Positions 1 to 12,559 of a stretch of DNA of 64,000 nucleotides are shown here, one piece after another. The stretch is from positions 14,074,001 through 14,138,000 of the forward strand of contig CM059622.1 of assembly GCA_030435675.1 (NCBI GenBank). The letters run 5' to 3'. Source of the DNA: Steinernema hermaphroditum. Lineage: Eukaryota; Nematoda; Chromadorea; Rhabditida; Steinernematidae. The number at the start of each line of letters is the position of its first letter. Positions within the stretch are counted from its first letter, which is position 1. Position numbers and translations under genes: made by a program. A model generated the notes under the pieces. The model saw only the letters and a list, made by a program, of their open reading frames with translations. It did not search any database and was not told where the DNA came from.

Positions 1-1189
1 TTGCATTTTTCGTCATTGCTGATGTAAAAAAGCGCGAAAATTGCATGTGAACAAAGTATGAAATCGAGCGCCCTGTTTAATTCAGAATTTTCCGGACAGA
101 AATTTCCCGGAATCACTGTTTGGCACGAATCGCTTATGGCGCCACGAACCAAGCGACAAAGATTGAAATTCATGAGGACGCATACCGACAGTTTCTTCAA
201 CGAATAAAACCAAGAGGACCGAGATAACATTCGACCACTAAGCCCACTAAAACTGATCAATTTCTAGTGTGCCACAAATCAAAGTGGAACATGCTATCAT
301 GTGGTTAAAACACGCTGGCGAACATTAAGTCAATCATTCGAAGCGAGTCAAAACGCTGCGGGAGATCTAAACTTTAACCATTCGCCTTGAAAACACGTTC
401 TTTTATATCGTTCCACTTTATGATCACTTCTGCTGTAATTTTTGTCGACCAAATAAAAAATTTTACATCGCATTTTGAGCACGTGCTTCTGCGTTCAACA
501 TCAGACACCTACTCAAAATGTCCCGACCGATCGCTAGGGGCACAAATAGGGACAAGACTATTGTTCAACAAGAAGCATAAGTGGGCGATTTGACATTTTG
601 TAGAGGGTGTGGAAACGAATATTGTCAACAAGATTGTTCATCTGATGATGCCGAAATATGAAACAAAAATGTGGAGGCGAACGATGACTAATGATTTCTT
701 TACGATCTTGATATTCCTCAAATGACATCACGAAAAATATACTACAAACTTCAACAGACTGAGTTATGAGCAGAGCTCAACGGAAATACAGATTTGGAAG
801 GCGCCAGTCACGCCGCCACCTGAATCAGCATCTTCGCCGTTTGATCCACTTCGACTCTAATGATGTCTCCACCACTTAAGCTAGATCAGAAGCAGCGTCT
901 ATGGTGTGATATACGTCTGTCTTTTTGCTCTATGTAACGCCGGGCACGATGCAAGCCATTGATCTAAAAGTGTAAACTCGTTTAAAGATATACAGACTTT
1001 GAATGAGATACATAGAGAAGCAAATATGCGAAGGTCACCGGAGAAAAAATCAGACTTCGTCTGCTTCCTCTTTGTGCGAATGGCAAATTGTGACGTGATT
1101 CGAAATGGAAAAAGTCATTTGAAACGTTTCCATTTCTGTGTTGGGTGATAGGTATTCCGATGAATTGACCTCTTTTTCTAGCGTCGTTC
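1..1189. other. Non-coding, no gene recognised
   Basis: No open frame with family similarity or splice structure is visible. A short stretch at about 525-555 (ACCGATCGCTAGGGGCACAAAT) matches the end of an interspersed repeat seen again at about 10,835-10,860 and 48,950-48,990, so at least one old repeat end lies here. Confidence 0.5.
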
Positions 1190-1700
1190 CAGCAGGACTA
1201 GGCTGCAGAAATGTAGCCATTTCCCCACTTTTGTGACGGTTTGGACCGAACTCTGCGCAGCGTGCAAAAAACCCAGGTTTTCATGGGGAGAGTTGTGGAA
1301 ATTGAGTCTGTCCAAGGTCAGAGCTCTATCAAGAAGCATCTGAGCCCATAGGTCGAATGCCTCTCAGACCATAAATGTTCCAATAGGCCTGCGCGCCTAC
1401 TCACGGATCGAAATCAACGATGGCCTTCGAGGACCATATGTGGAACACTGAGGATCAAAGACTCGCCATCCAACTCGCCGGATCTGAATCCAACGAATGG
1501 TTCAATCTGATACATTCTGGAGAATAAGGCATGTCAGAGAAGCCGCGCCAGCGTTGAACCCGCGATGACAGCTCTGGAGCATTCTTGGGAAAAAATTAAT
1601 CTGGGAACCCTTGCATGCCACGGCCTAAATTTCAAGAAATATGTTCAAGCTTGTATCAACGCTAAAGGCGGCTACTTCGAGAGACATCCACGCTGTATGT
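1190..1700 (+). pseudogene. Decayed mariner-type transposase, C-terminal part
   Basis: Reading through several frameshifts and stops, this stretch resembles the C-terminal half of a mariner/Tc1 transposase. At about 1225-1290 a frame reads VTVWTELCAACKKP, like the VMVWAGV..GKTPL segment. At about 1460-1500 it reads NSPDLNPTNGSI followed by a stop and YILENKAC, like SPDLNPMDYSIW..LE.K. At about 1620-1685 it reads YVQACINAKGGYFE, like the family's RLR.CI.AKGGH.E ending. In the family, SPDLNP lies beside the third catalytic acidic residue. Stops and frame changes mean the copy is dead. Terminal inverted repeats were not found. Confidence 0.5.
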
Positions 1701-2219
1701 GCTTAGTTTGCGTGCTAAATAACATGGTACTGATCGTTCTTCGATAAAAATGCGTTCTGTTGGAAAAAAATCGTATTTTCGTTTTGCTGAACTTTCTGAG
1801 CAGCCTGGAAAGACGTGATAGAACTTGCACGAGTTTATTTCGTGAATCAAAGACTTTCGTCTTTCATGATACCGAATAATAGACAAACAGAGCATGTCTC
1901 GTTGTAGCCCTCGTTGTAGGCTTCGACTTCATCTTCTGGCGCGGTCTAGATGTTGAATAGGTCGGAGACGGCGCGCCTCACAGGGCATATGGGAATTGGC
2001 AAAACTTCGGAAATGGCGGTCTTCTTGGAACGATTGGGCCACAGAGGCTTTTGAGCTCGCGTTTGCGGCACAGAGGTGATTGAAAGGAATTAAAAAAGGC
2101 TTGGCTATAGAAGTAAAACGCACCGATCGCTGATTGATTGTATCGCAGGAAACAAGCTGAGTTTATGTCTGCCTTCCCTTTAATTTTACTGCTATTAAAG
2201 GGACCAGACTGAAAATTAT
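1701..2219. other. Spacer, nothing recognised
   Basis: Short antisense frames are present but lack splice sites, family motifs or a signal peptide. The right edge is the 3' flank of transporter M1, which ends on the minus strand at 2220. Confidence 0.4.
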
Positions 2220-4797
2220 TTATTCAATATGTACAACTTCGGTCCGCTTCGTGTTGTGATCTTCTTTGGTCCATTCTGCTGGTTTCAATTTCGTGGCCAG
2301 CGCGAATATGATGTTCGTCACGATTAGAAAGCCAATGATGCAGTAGAATACGCGCACCCACTGAAATGAATACGATCGCCTCGGGAACCGTGTTGTGGAT
2401 TACCTCATCAGACGTGTGATGAGGAGCGAGAGTGGACACGAACGGAGGAAGAAGTAGTCCGAAGAGACTTTCTAAGGCGGCCATCGCACATGAGATCACG
2501 TGTGTGTGCTGTTGAGCAACCTAAAGATGGAGATCTTAAGCATTGCTAGGTGTCGGAAACTCACGATTTGTGCGGCGGTCATCATAGCAATGAAATGTAT
2601 TCCTGCCAGAGTGACCGTAAGAACGATCAATGCTTCGGCAACAAAGGGGCTTCCTGATCCCAATGTTGTGAGGACTAGCAAGTTCACCGTCATCAGTCCC
2701 TGGATTACAATATTGGATATGAGAACAACTTTCGAGGAGTCCTTAAATCCAGTGTTATGTAGAAAGAAGCCAGTAGCCATTTTGGCCAGCATAGAGCAGA
2801 GATGAGGCAATGCGGCCAGGATTCCGGTCTGTTCGATTTCAAAGTGAAGCACCTAAAATGTAATCAGTTGTTCGTCATCAACTGCAAAGGCTACCTTGTT
2901 GACATAAATAGGCCCATAAAAGAAGAAGACAAGGAATGCAAGCGAGTCACCAATGCCCGTGCTGAAAATGCCCCACACGGACAGAGACGTGAACATATCC
3001 CAGTAAGGTGGCATATGTGTAATTTTGGGACGGGAAGTGCCGTCTTCGACGGGTAACACTTTGGCGCTTGATTTCACTCTGAAAAGTGCAGGATGTGTGT
3101 TTTGTTTGTTGATTTTCTTGATCATATGTACAATTATGGTATCCAAAAGTTTTGTACTTTGCCTATTTGGAGGGTAAAGATCTGTATCTTAATCGACAAT
3201 CTTATAATATGGCCAGCGGTACAAGTTCCGGGTTTATGCGTTTATCCCTTATCACGGGTCATTCAACTGAATTCGCTCTCAGCTGAGCGGCCCATCATAC
3301 TGTTCCGACACTGCTCCCCTCCGGCATCGCTACCGCTCATCCAGCACGCCACTCTGCTGCAAAATTGCAGTAGCGCGACAGATTGCTTCCATATCTTTAA
3401 TGCCTTTCGAACTCACCGTATAGATTTTATGTCGAATGCTTTCTGCAGAAAACGAAGCCATGCTTGTGTGCACAGGTGTCGATTGAAACATTGCGCTTCA
3501 TGGACACAGAGCTTACGCTTACGGATTTCGGTGGAGCAGTGATGGAACACAGCAGCGTCGGTGTTCCATGGTGGACCACTCGGCCGAGGGGAAAATCCAG
3601 CTAATTCATCTATGATTGGGCCCGAGTGGACGGCGGAAATAAATTGACCTAGTGACTGACCCACAACTGGATTCGCTGAGCTGATGACATCTCTATATTG
3701 AGTTGTTGCTCGCTATAGAAGTTATTTCAATTGCGATTTGTTTTGTGATCTAGTCGGAACCGTAGCCGAGCTACTTGAGCTAAGCTCGGCTCGCTTGGCT
3801 TCGGTGCGAAGAGAGCGCATACGATCACTGGGAAAAAGCATGTAGGAAAGGCATGCGATTATTGATCATTGTCTTTGCTCAGAACCATGTACCATGGACA
3901 TCAACTCTACACGTCTACAAATTTTCAACCCGATCGCCGTATCCGACATTGGGTGGTTCCCCTTATGAGCCGGGCGAACTGGGAGGCTGGCCAATGCGAG
4001 CCGGATTGTGAAATTTCACCTTGTGGTTCAATGCCTCTCACTTGGAATTAAACGGCTCACCTGCTCGGAATTGCATTTCTGTAAATGACGAAAAAGGCGG
4101 CGAAGCTAAATAGAGTAATGACGCCAAATAGATAATACACCCCTGGCCACCCAATTGGCATAGAGCAGAATAGAGCCGAGGACGGAATCGCAGATGTCGG
4201 GCCTAACTAAAATGATTACTAACAGACCACCGTGATCAATATGCCCTACCTGATAGGCACAAGACAGCAATGATAAAAATAGCGCTTTCCTTTTAACTTG
4301 ACCATATTCAATTGGAACATTTCCTACAGCCACAAAAGCGCTGGCCATAGCGATTCCCTAAAACGGAACGATAGAAATTTATACATGAGAAAATAGTACC
4401 TGGAAAAATCTGAGTAATGTTGCCACATAAAGGTTTGATGCGGAAAAGGCGAAAAGAAAAGTGGATATGCCCGAGATGAGTCCATAGATTGAGAAACTGA
4501 GCCTCATCCCAATACGGTCAGTCAAGAAAATAGCCGGGATTGTGCCAAAAATATGGCCGATTGGAGGCGCCGCAATCAGCCATCCCTCCTCTTCGGGCGT
4601 GTAGAACCTCGTAGCTTAAATGAAAAAATTTGGAAGCAGGAAATGTTTCATTCGATACCATTAGACGACTGTAGTGCGCGCTCTGAAGGGTCCATGCAAA
4701 TAACAGTGAAGTTGAACAGAACACTGTTGCCAATGAGCATTGTCATGGTCAAGAGAGTAATGCACAAAACGGCATATCGATGATAGGAAGAGGCCAT
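2220..4797 (-). CDS. SLC17-like MFS transporter M1
   Basis: Eight exons on the minus strand: 4797-4659, 4614-4400, 4357-4250, 4206-4061, 3078-2895, 2852-2565, 2520-2404 and 2360-2220. They join in frame to about 445 residues. Seen: VLFNFTVICM in the first helix, a TPEEEGW turn opening the second exon, an IEYGQVKRKALF loop between helices, GWPGVYYLFG, SVWGIFSTGIGDS, FYGPIYVNK and the VAQQHTHV segment of exon 7. The layout matches SLC17 anion/phosphate or vesicular organic-anion carriers of the major facilitator superfamily, a polytopic membrane protein; substrate unknown. The start is the ATG that opens helix 1, as in every paralogue. All seven family introns are kept; intron 4 is enlarged to about 980 bp. 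M1 is the only minus-strand copy on the left side and is transcribed away from M2. Confidence 0.85.
3764..3791. repeat. Short inverted repeat in M1 intron 4
   Basis: AGCCGAGCT (3764-3772) is followed after ten bases by its exact complement AGCTCGGCT (3783-3791), giving a possible nine-pair hairpin inside the long intron of M1. No function is implied. Confidence 0.5.
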
Positions 4798-5004
4798 TTT
4801 CGAACGGGTGGTCGAATTACTTACTCTTAAACAAAAGGAAGACGAACGTACTACATCGATTGAGAACAGCAACCAGACTGAGTGCGCGCGTGCAAAACGG
4901 GTTCTCTATGATAAAGACATCGATTTCACGGCAGTATTTCATTGACATCCGTATAGGTCATGGACAGCCAACTCCCGTGACCGGATATCGGATAAAGAGG
5001 AGGC

Positions 5005-5042
5005 TTATAAATAGACACCGAAACAGATTTGTCTATTTATAA
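5005..5042. repeat. Perfect 13-bp inverted repeat upstream of M1
   Basis: TTATAAATAGACA (5005-5017) and TGTCTATTTATAA (5030-5042) are exact reverse complements separated by 12 bases. The arms lie about 210-245 bases upstream of the M1 start, on its 5' side. They contain TATAAATA, so they could be a two-sided core promoter or simply a hairpin; the sequence does not decide. Confidence 0.55.
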
Positions 5043-5475
5043 CTTTTATCTTTGTCTTTATTTGAACTGTTAGATCAAAGGATCTCACAAAGAGTAAAGA
5101 ATGTCACATCCCTGTCGCTGTCTCTGAGGTCCGAGTGCGACGCAGCGGTCACCAGTTTGCGCTAGAGTAGGAACGACGGAGAGCTGATTCGAGTGGAGAC
5201 ATTGTGAATCAATGTGTAAACCAACGTAAAATCCTTCCTGTGTCTCCCAACCAGCATAAAAAAAGTGATAAACGCAGCAGCATAATCTGGATGGGCTCTT
5301 TAGTTTTTTCCCATGACTTGCTACAGTACAAAGCGCAAATAGAGAGGCGCATCCTCTCCAAGAGCAAGCAATTAAGAACATGGAATATGCTACTGGAAAC
5401 AAAACACGTCAAAATACGTAGGGCCATAAAGATTATCACGATACAAGCACCATTACCTGAGAGCCAGCTACTAGT

Positions 5476-5594
5476 AGGGATGGGCGCGAGCGGATCAGAA
5501 ATGCTGGTATCGGTTAGCCGTTCAGATGATCAGTCAGCCGTTCAACGGATTAATTCGTTGAGACGGTTATATGGCTGAGCGGATGCCCATCTCT
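5476..5594. repeat. Possible 119-bp MITE-like element
   Basis: The left end AGGGATGGGC and right end GCCCATCTCT are imperfect reverse complements (9 of 10). The interior is rich in CGGAT, CGGTT and CAGCCG runs in both orientations. A clear target duplication is not visible. A related AGAGATGGGCA start appears at about 5820. Classification is tentative. Confidence 0.35.
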
Positions 5595-6039
5595 GATGTC
5601 AAACAATGACATGCATCTTAGTGAATCATATAGGATTATTCAGTCGGCAAGCTTCAAACGGGTGCTTGCAAGATGTTGAACTAAAAGTTCGGAATTTCTG
5701 TGTTTGTTGAAACTGGTTTCGTCAGCATTAAACATGAAACTCTTCTCGTACAGTATGCTAAGAAATGACATCCCAGAATTGACGGAGCTACAAAACGGAA
5801 ATCGGGAAAGTGATCCTTTAGAGATGGGCAAGGATCGAAAACAGAAAAGCGATCCTTTACACGAAAAAAAAGATAGTATAAGACCTCGAAAAGGGCGAAT
5901 CGAATGTAAATTCGTTAATTCGATCATTTACACAGGACATCACCCTTTCCGAGGTCTGTGACTATCTCTTCAAAAGACAACCGCATACAGATAGAAGTAC
6001 ACAAACAGAAAAATCGGTCAACGCTATATTCGTCGATCA

Positions 6040-6306
6040 CCGCGAACACCATTTTTCTGCCAAATGCACCTGTCACATTTGCATAATCCCATAATTTCCA
6101 TCACAAACAGTGCGAAAAATGCTGTAGGTTCTGCATGCCGTCACCTCGCAAGCGACAGCATAGCAACGAATGAGGAACTGATACGATTCTAGCATGGATG
6201 AAAATGTGACCTTCGTTCCACTTCAGCTTCACATGAGTGTAGACGTTCGAATTTTTTCAAATCATTTCTTGTTCGCCATTAATTTCAGTCTGTCTAAAAT
6301 GATAAA
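6040..6306 (+). repeat. Decayed duplicate of the M2 promoter and 5' leader
   Basis: This block aligns with 9170-9403, just upstream of M2. Shared landmarks in the same order are a T-rich run, AAATGCACC, ACATTTGCATAATC, CAGTGCGAAAA versus CGGTGCGAAAA, and TTAATTTCAG..CT.T..AAAATGAT ending at the M2 start. After the start the similarity stops: here the frame reads ATGATAAATG and no helix 1 follows. It looks like the left edge of a duplicated transporter whose coding part is gone. Confidence 0.6.
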
Positions 6307-9169
6307 TGAACACATTGCACCAGATATGGCTGGAAGCGGGTTCGGACGCGGGTATTCGAAAAAATTCTGCTTCTCTAACCGTCTGCGCTCTCTCGCGTCG
6401 ATGTGGAAAGACAGTAGTCTTCATGGGACCTTTCTCGCCCCTGTTCACTTGAGGTTTTCGTTCTTGGGTACCAGAAGTTTCGGGCACTTCCCCATCTCTA
6501 CGTTTTCCTTTGTAGGAAACACTTCGATAGTCAGGTTATCTTGGGTAACTTCTTAAGGTACCTCGACACCTGTTTAACACAGGCCGCTTAATCGTTCAAT
6601 TTTAACATTAATTTTGGAAGGTAAACGATCTGCTGTAATTTTGAATTTTCATCACAAATTTTCATCATCACACCGGTAAGCAGCATTATCTATCTCAGTT
6701 TGCACACCAAACACCAGACAAATGGACTAAGGACCCAAATTTTCTTGTAACTGGAACCGAAACCGAAATTGAACACAAAGTTTTCGGGTACCCGATCCGA
6801 AAAACCGAAACCGACACCCAAGCCCGACCCGAAAACCCGCAATCCCGAACCCGACAACTTTGCTAAGGACGAACAGAGCTAATTGGAGAGCGCGATCCCA
6901 GCATTGTTGCCGTATGCGCCCGTTCCATTATCTGAGAAACAAACACTCCGCTCCGTGTCTGAGAAAGGCAAAATACGATATGTTAAACAGCAACAACAAG
7001 CAGCAGATTAGCGTGCTATTATAAGCCAGACGCATGCATTTTAGGATCACGTGCCGGGACCGCATCTCTGAGATGCCAACGTTTGGGACGCGAACAATAA
7101 CTGACTTCTTTCTTTTGGGCAAGATTTGATGATAAACAACTTCCAGTTCTCCAACGTTCTCTTGAATAGCTAAAACGGGCATCTGACCATTAAAAGTCAC
7201 CGCGTTACACTGGCTTCGATTTTTACAAGGCAACAGACAGCGTAATTCGGCGAACCAAATGACCGAAACAAGTTTCCCTGCAGTTCCCTTACGACCCAGA
7301 TCATCGAGCATTTTCTAACGTCTGAGTGAAGTTTGATTTTTTGAGTATCGCAATTGTACGACCCATTTGATAGAGCTGTTGTCGTCCCAGTTTAGATCGA
7401 CAAAGGATCCATTTCGGTAGTCAGAGTGAAGCTTCTAGAAGTTTCATATATATCTTGTTTTTGTGATATTGCAAGGATTCATCTCAGAACCGGCTTTTTA
7501 AGAATGCTTCGGAGTTCTCATATGTCCACACCCATCCTTTTGCAAGTCTATCATTTTTCCTTCTGAAAGTCACGTACTTAAAAGATCACTAGAAGTCAGT
7601 CGTCTCCCTGTTTATTTTGGTCAGCTCTTTTTACTTGGCTCACTATGGTCTAGGTCCATCCAATATAAGTTTAAACCTGTGACCCTAAATCATGCGAGAT
7701 TGTCCATGTGCTGTCTGACTCCGTCCGCTTTCTTAATCGGTATCTAGGGAAAGGATAACGCCGGCCGTTAATCTACGGTGTTGCGCTGTTCGCCATAACA
7801 TACTAACGAACACACAACTCGAGAGTGCATGCGCGAACGCTCCGTCAGCTCGTCTACGCGTGACGAATCGTGTGTGCAGTATTATCTGTGAACCAAATAT
7901 TCTGAAATCTGGAACTGTCCGCACTGTTTATCCGTACGCGGTCTTTTGACCCTTGTTTCCGTGAATGACTTTATTGCTTCGCTGCTGGTTGTGTTAGTAG
8001 GCGCGGGTTCCATACTCTACACTGTTTCTTGGCCGTTATTTTTAAGAAATGTCGGTTGCGTCATAGCGGGCAGTTTGTCGAAGTGAACACCGCTTCTACA
8101 TTCGATGTATTTTAAACGTAGTGTGGGCTTGAAAGAGGTCACTAAAGTTCCAGATTATGTTTTAGGCACACTCAGAAACATTCGCTGAATACGTTTTCTT
8201 CTAAAATGACTGTACGATTTAAATATATCACAGAAAGGACAACGTTTATTTTGGGCCTATTCGAATGCATAGGGGAATTAGACTATGAATGTTTCACCTT
8301 TGTTTTAATGAATCTCGATTTCCTTGCTTTCCTCGAATTCGTTAAATTTCTTAAATGCAATTAATTTTCTGAACCGACAGTGGATGACTGAAGCAGACGG
8401 GAAGACGGAAGTGCGAAAAAGGCTTACTTTGAGTACATATCTAGAGGATTTGTGCCGGCGAATTCCCTCGTTTTGCGGATTTCCCTTCCCTTCCTTTGCT
8501 CAAACATGCACTGACTGTCAGTCCCTCTGAGACGCTCAGAACGTAGATTCTCTTCTCGACTTCTCTTGCAACCCATAACATGCAATATTCACTTTTGTTG
8601 TGCTAAATATGGTTCTGAAATTGTTTTCGACAAGCACTAGAAGGAGGCTGGGATAAACCACGTTGCAAAGAATGATGTCCATAACAGTTTTAGTCCTTGT
8701 TGGGGCTAAAACCGTTCATGTTTGCACTTATAGAGTCCATGTTACTGTACTTCCCTTGCTTTCAGCCGTTCCCCTTTTCTAGGATTTCGAAACTCATCTT
8801 TGACACTTCGACCATCCCCCAAGGGTTTTGAGCCCTCCCTCTATCAATCAACTGGAATTTCGCCTGACCGGGGATGCCCTCATTTCCGATTATATGGATC
8901 ACTGGGAAGGAGGTCGGAAAAATCTAGCATATTTCATAGCCGTTTTTTCGAACTCTCCTTTGAATCATAGTTGGCCATGTATGTTCTTATGTTTGGGAAT
9001 CCGTGCTAGGAGCTTATCGTACCCATTCAATCAGGTTTCTCTCCGTTTCTGTTCCTCCCAGCTCGTTTTTATGGGGACATTTCAAATCCTAGAAAGGCCG
9101 GTCGACATCAAAAGGCACTGTAGCTCAAATTTAAAAGCTTAGAAAGCACAAGAATAGTGATCGATCATG
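6307..9169. other. Long intergenic stretch without a recognised gene
   Basis: No frame here has splice structure, signal peptide or family motifs. At about 6745-6850 there is a run of CCGAAACC, CCCGA and GGGTACCCGAT units like those at about 15,540-15,600 and 41,590, suggesting copies of a CCGAAA-rich short element. The remainder is ordinary AT/GC-mixed spacer. Confidence 0.4.
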
Positions 9170-9206
9170 ACTACTCGTCATTTTTCCGTCTAAATGCACC
9201 GAGAAC

Positions 9207-9217
9207 ATTTGCATAAT
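9207..9217 (+). promoter_or_regulatory. Octamer-like motif ATTTGCATAAT upstream of M2
   Basis: ATTTGCAT is the classic binding octamer of POU-domain factors. It lies about 190 bases before the M2 start and is kept, with its flanks, in the duplicated promoter copy at 6077-6087. Conservation between two otherwise decayed copies suggests, but does not prove, function. Confidence 0.35.
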
Positions 9218-9400
9218 CGCTGACTACGCACACTCACTTCTGTAACAGACGGTGCGAAAAGTGCATTTCAACGAAGAGAGAACTTCTGTCGTGCTTGCAG
9301 ACACAAAAAGCGATCCCTTCACAACTCCGGTTTCTCCTCTGACGCCGAGACGTTTTCTATAAATTCCCCCAGTCTCATCGTTAATTTCAGCCTCTCCAAA

Positions 9401-12204
9401 ATGATCCGCTACATTGTGCTTGTCTTAACTCTGGTGACGATGTCAATTCTATTAGCTAATACGGTGCTGTTTAATTTTACTGTTATTTGTATGGACCCGG
9501 CAAAGCGGCATCCGGATGTGGAGATGACTATTACAAATGGTACTAAGGAACAGTGATAGAAAATAATGACTCTTTCTAGAAACGAGATACTATACTCCGA
9601 CAGAGGAAGGCTGGATCATAGCTGCGCCGTCAGTTGGACTGGTGATCGGCACTCTTCCTTCCGTTTTGATGACTCAGAGACGTGGACTACGACAGACGTT
9701 CAGTTTAGCTGGCCTCTGTTCTGGTCTGATGACGATGGCCTACCCTTTTGTGGCTGATGATATCATTGCTTCCCTAATAATCCGATTCATTCAGGTAAAG
9801 TCCTTATTTCTGTAGGACATAACTGGTGAATTTTTAGGGCTTCGCTGTGGCGAGCGCATTCGTCGCCATAGGTATTGTGCCCATTGAATACGGGGGCATC
9901 AAAGAGAAGGGCCTCTTTGTATCCGTATTGACGACAGCTTATCAGGTAAAGTGAGATTCGTGACAGATTTAAAATCGCATATCAATTTAGCTCGGACCTT
10001 TTTCCACAATTCCGGCTTCTTCTTTGTTCTGTTCATCTTCTATAGGATGGCCTGGAGTTTACTATGCTTTCGGAGCTACTACGATCACGTCCTTCGTGTT
10101 ATTCTTTGTCTTTTACAGGAACACTGCCCAGAAAAACAGGTAGTTTATCCCTCTGTGCATTACAGTAACCTTTCACACTTTTTCCTGATCTCATTGGCGG
10201 TGATCGAACAATTTATCACGCCACAACCGGACTTAGAGTTTCAACATTTTTCTCGGAAACGTAAATTCAAAAAGGTTGCGCACTTACAAAATTGAAAATC
10301 AAATGTGAAGGTCGTCCAAAAGCGGCTTCCGTCTATCACATTGGCGAAGTGCACAATTCTTTTCTTTACGCTGAACTTTTAAAGGAGTACAATTTTATAA
10401 TTTCGCTTTTTTCATACTTTCGATTTACAAGTTTCATCTCTCGAATGAATGGCACTAGACCGTTATGACAAGAATAGAGAAGAAGTCACATCGTTTTCGC
10501 TGGCCCTCTTCTTTATTCGGCGCTGGGCACGATGTCCAAGTAGAACGTAACGATCTCATAAGTCTACGTGGCGAAGAGACTGACTCAACTAGAGGTACGA
10601 AGTCGGAGAGTAGCGGAGGGCTGTCTTCTGCCTGGCTCACGACGGAGACATCCGTTGCAGCGGATCTTCGCCAGCTTCAGTTGGGGAGGCGGTGACGAGC
10701 TTTATGGCCAGGTGGATGGAACTATGGCAACCCTCGTGCTCCACGCTTTCTGGAAGCCGGGGTATCATTTGGGCAACATTAAAAGCCATGCACGACCACT
10801 CACTCAACGAGAGAGCTATTAGACCACCAATCGGTAGGGGCACAAATGAAAAATCACCATGCAATACAAAGTCTGCGGAAATCGTAGAAATATCGTTAAA
10901 ATCAGACTGATCTTGAGAATTGTCTCCCAAAAATCCGACCGGGACTGGAAATCTGATGTGCTTCTCATGTAGTTTGTGGTAAGCTTGACGTTACTACTAT
11001 TTTTGGTAGAATACCTAACTGAATAGTTTCGGGGAAGGGCTTCTTCTTCGTCGCGCATCCCTAATAAGTATCAGAAATATAATGGGACTCAATTCATTTT
11101 TGGAATACTTCTGCACTGTTTACTTTCTTACATGGATCCACCATGTTTACTCTTTTACGGTACCTTATTTCGGTAGCAGCGCGAAGGTGGAGCACAGTAA
11201 ACGAGGCGGACTCCGATCATCGCAGCACCTGGGGCGGGGTTTCAGCGAAACTTCGGTTTCAAGACCAATACATGAATTGTAATGAAAAAAAAGTAAAAAC
11301 AACACAGAATTCTTGTATGACAGCATAGGGATAAGGAATTTTTAAAGATGAAAAAATGAGGTCTACATTCTCTTTATTCCAGCATACTATCAAAGCCGAG
11401 AGTCGCCCCTATCGCCAACGAAATTCCAAAGGCGCCAAAGAAGAACCGCACCATTCCCTATCGCAAGATCTTTCTTACGCGCTCCGTTTGGGGAGTTCTG
11501 AACAGCGCTATCAGCGATTCTGTTGGTTTTTTGGTGTTCTTTTTGTATGGGCCGATTTACGTGAACAAGGTACGTTTCCTAAAAGCCCCCTCTCTATGAT
11601 TTAGTTGATAGGTTCTTAAATTCGACGTTGCCCAAACAGGGATCCTTGCTGCGATCCCGCACGTCATCGCTGGAACGGCAAAGCTGCTGTCAGGAATGTT
11701 TCTCCATAAAAGTAGCTGCATGAACTCTCCACGTGGCATCACGCTGGCCACATTCATTTCTCAGAAAATCGGCATTGCCCTCTTCATAGCCATGGCTATT
11801 ATTGGTTCTTCAATGCCTGTTGTGGCACAAATTCTTATGACACTGATCATCATGTGCAATGCCTATCATTTCATTGGCGTCATGGCTGCTGCCCAGGCCG
11901 TAAGTGTCATTAAGCAGTTGATCAATCATTGATTTCTTCGTAGGTGGCCCAGCAATACACTCAAGTTCTCTCATCTTCCATCGCTGCCATCGAAAGCGTG
12001 TTTGGCCTCATGCTGCCTCCGTTTGTTTCCTACTTGGCTCCCGACCACACAGCCGAACAGTGGGCTGTGATCTTGTACTGTGTCGCGGGCATTCTCACCC
12101 TTACCAACTTCGCATTTCTGTTCATAACGAAGGTGGAGCCGGCTGAATGGACCGAAGAGCAAGTGGGTTTGCATAAAAGAGTCGATTCCGAAGAGTCGGC
12201 CTGA
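9401..12204 (+). CDS. SLC17-like MFS transporter M2
   Basis: Seven exons: 9401-9539, 9580-9794, 9838-9945, 9991-10139, 11383-11569, 11612-11899 and 11944-12204, about 448 residues. The frame shows LFNFTVICM, TPTEEGWII, IEYGGIKEKGLF, GWPGVYYAFG, YGPIYVNK and VAQQYTQV. Compared with M1, intron 7 is missing exactly, so the last two family exons read straight through (TAEQWAVILY). Intron 4 is about 1.2 kb and contains an interspersed repeat at about 10,475-10,865. TTAATTTCAG ten bases before the ATG is a good trans-splice acceptor. A polyadenylation signal AATAAA follows at about 12,259. M2 is the closest relative of M1 by the IEYG..K loop. Membrane carrier; substrate unknown. Confidence 0.87.
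10475..10865 (+). repeat. Interspersed repeat copy inside M2 intron 4
   Basis: Matches, in the same order, the reverse complement of 48,912-49,480: GGCACGATGTCCAAG.AGA.C, GGCGAAGAG.TGA, then TGGAACTA.GGC, TTCTGG.AGCCGGGG..TCATT, and CCACTCACTCAAC up to the ending CGGTAGGGGCACAAATGAAA. Shorter relatives lie at 40,320-40,440 and about 525-555. No coding frame is kept. It is a mobile-element relic of unknown class. Confidence 0.6.
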
Positions 12205-12559
12205 TGAGGTTCGGGATCTTTTTAGATGACGATGCAGTTGTTCTGTTGAATCTTATTTAAATAAAATCTTGTATGTAACAGTGATGAAAAGTAATAAATT
12301 CCATTTGTTTACCCACTTCTACCTAAGTGCCATTTTTCATAATGGTCAGTCAAGGTCACAAGCAGCGCTTGTCGAGGGTTAAAAATGGAAATAGCCGCAT
12401 ATTGAATTGATGAATATATTGGGTTGGTACATTGGAAATGTCGTTTTTTTTTATTTTTCGTCTATTTTCGCACTGTGTATCCCTGGGACAAGATGGGTTA
12501 GTGCTTTCGTACGGGCGATGGATTAAGTTCCCAGACTGTGTGTTGCGATGCCCCTCATG

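Noticed and set aside
5085..5439. Antisense open frames, one followed by a possible AATAAA at about 5,057
   Set aside because: No family motif; the hydrophobic start is weak and the composition looks random.
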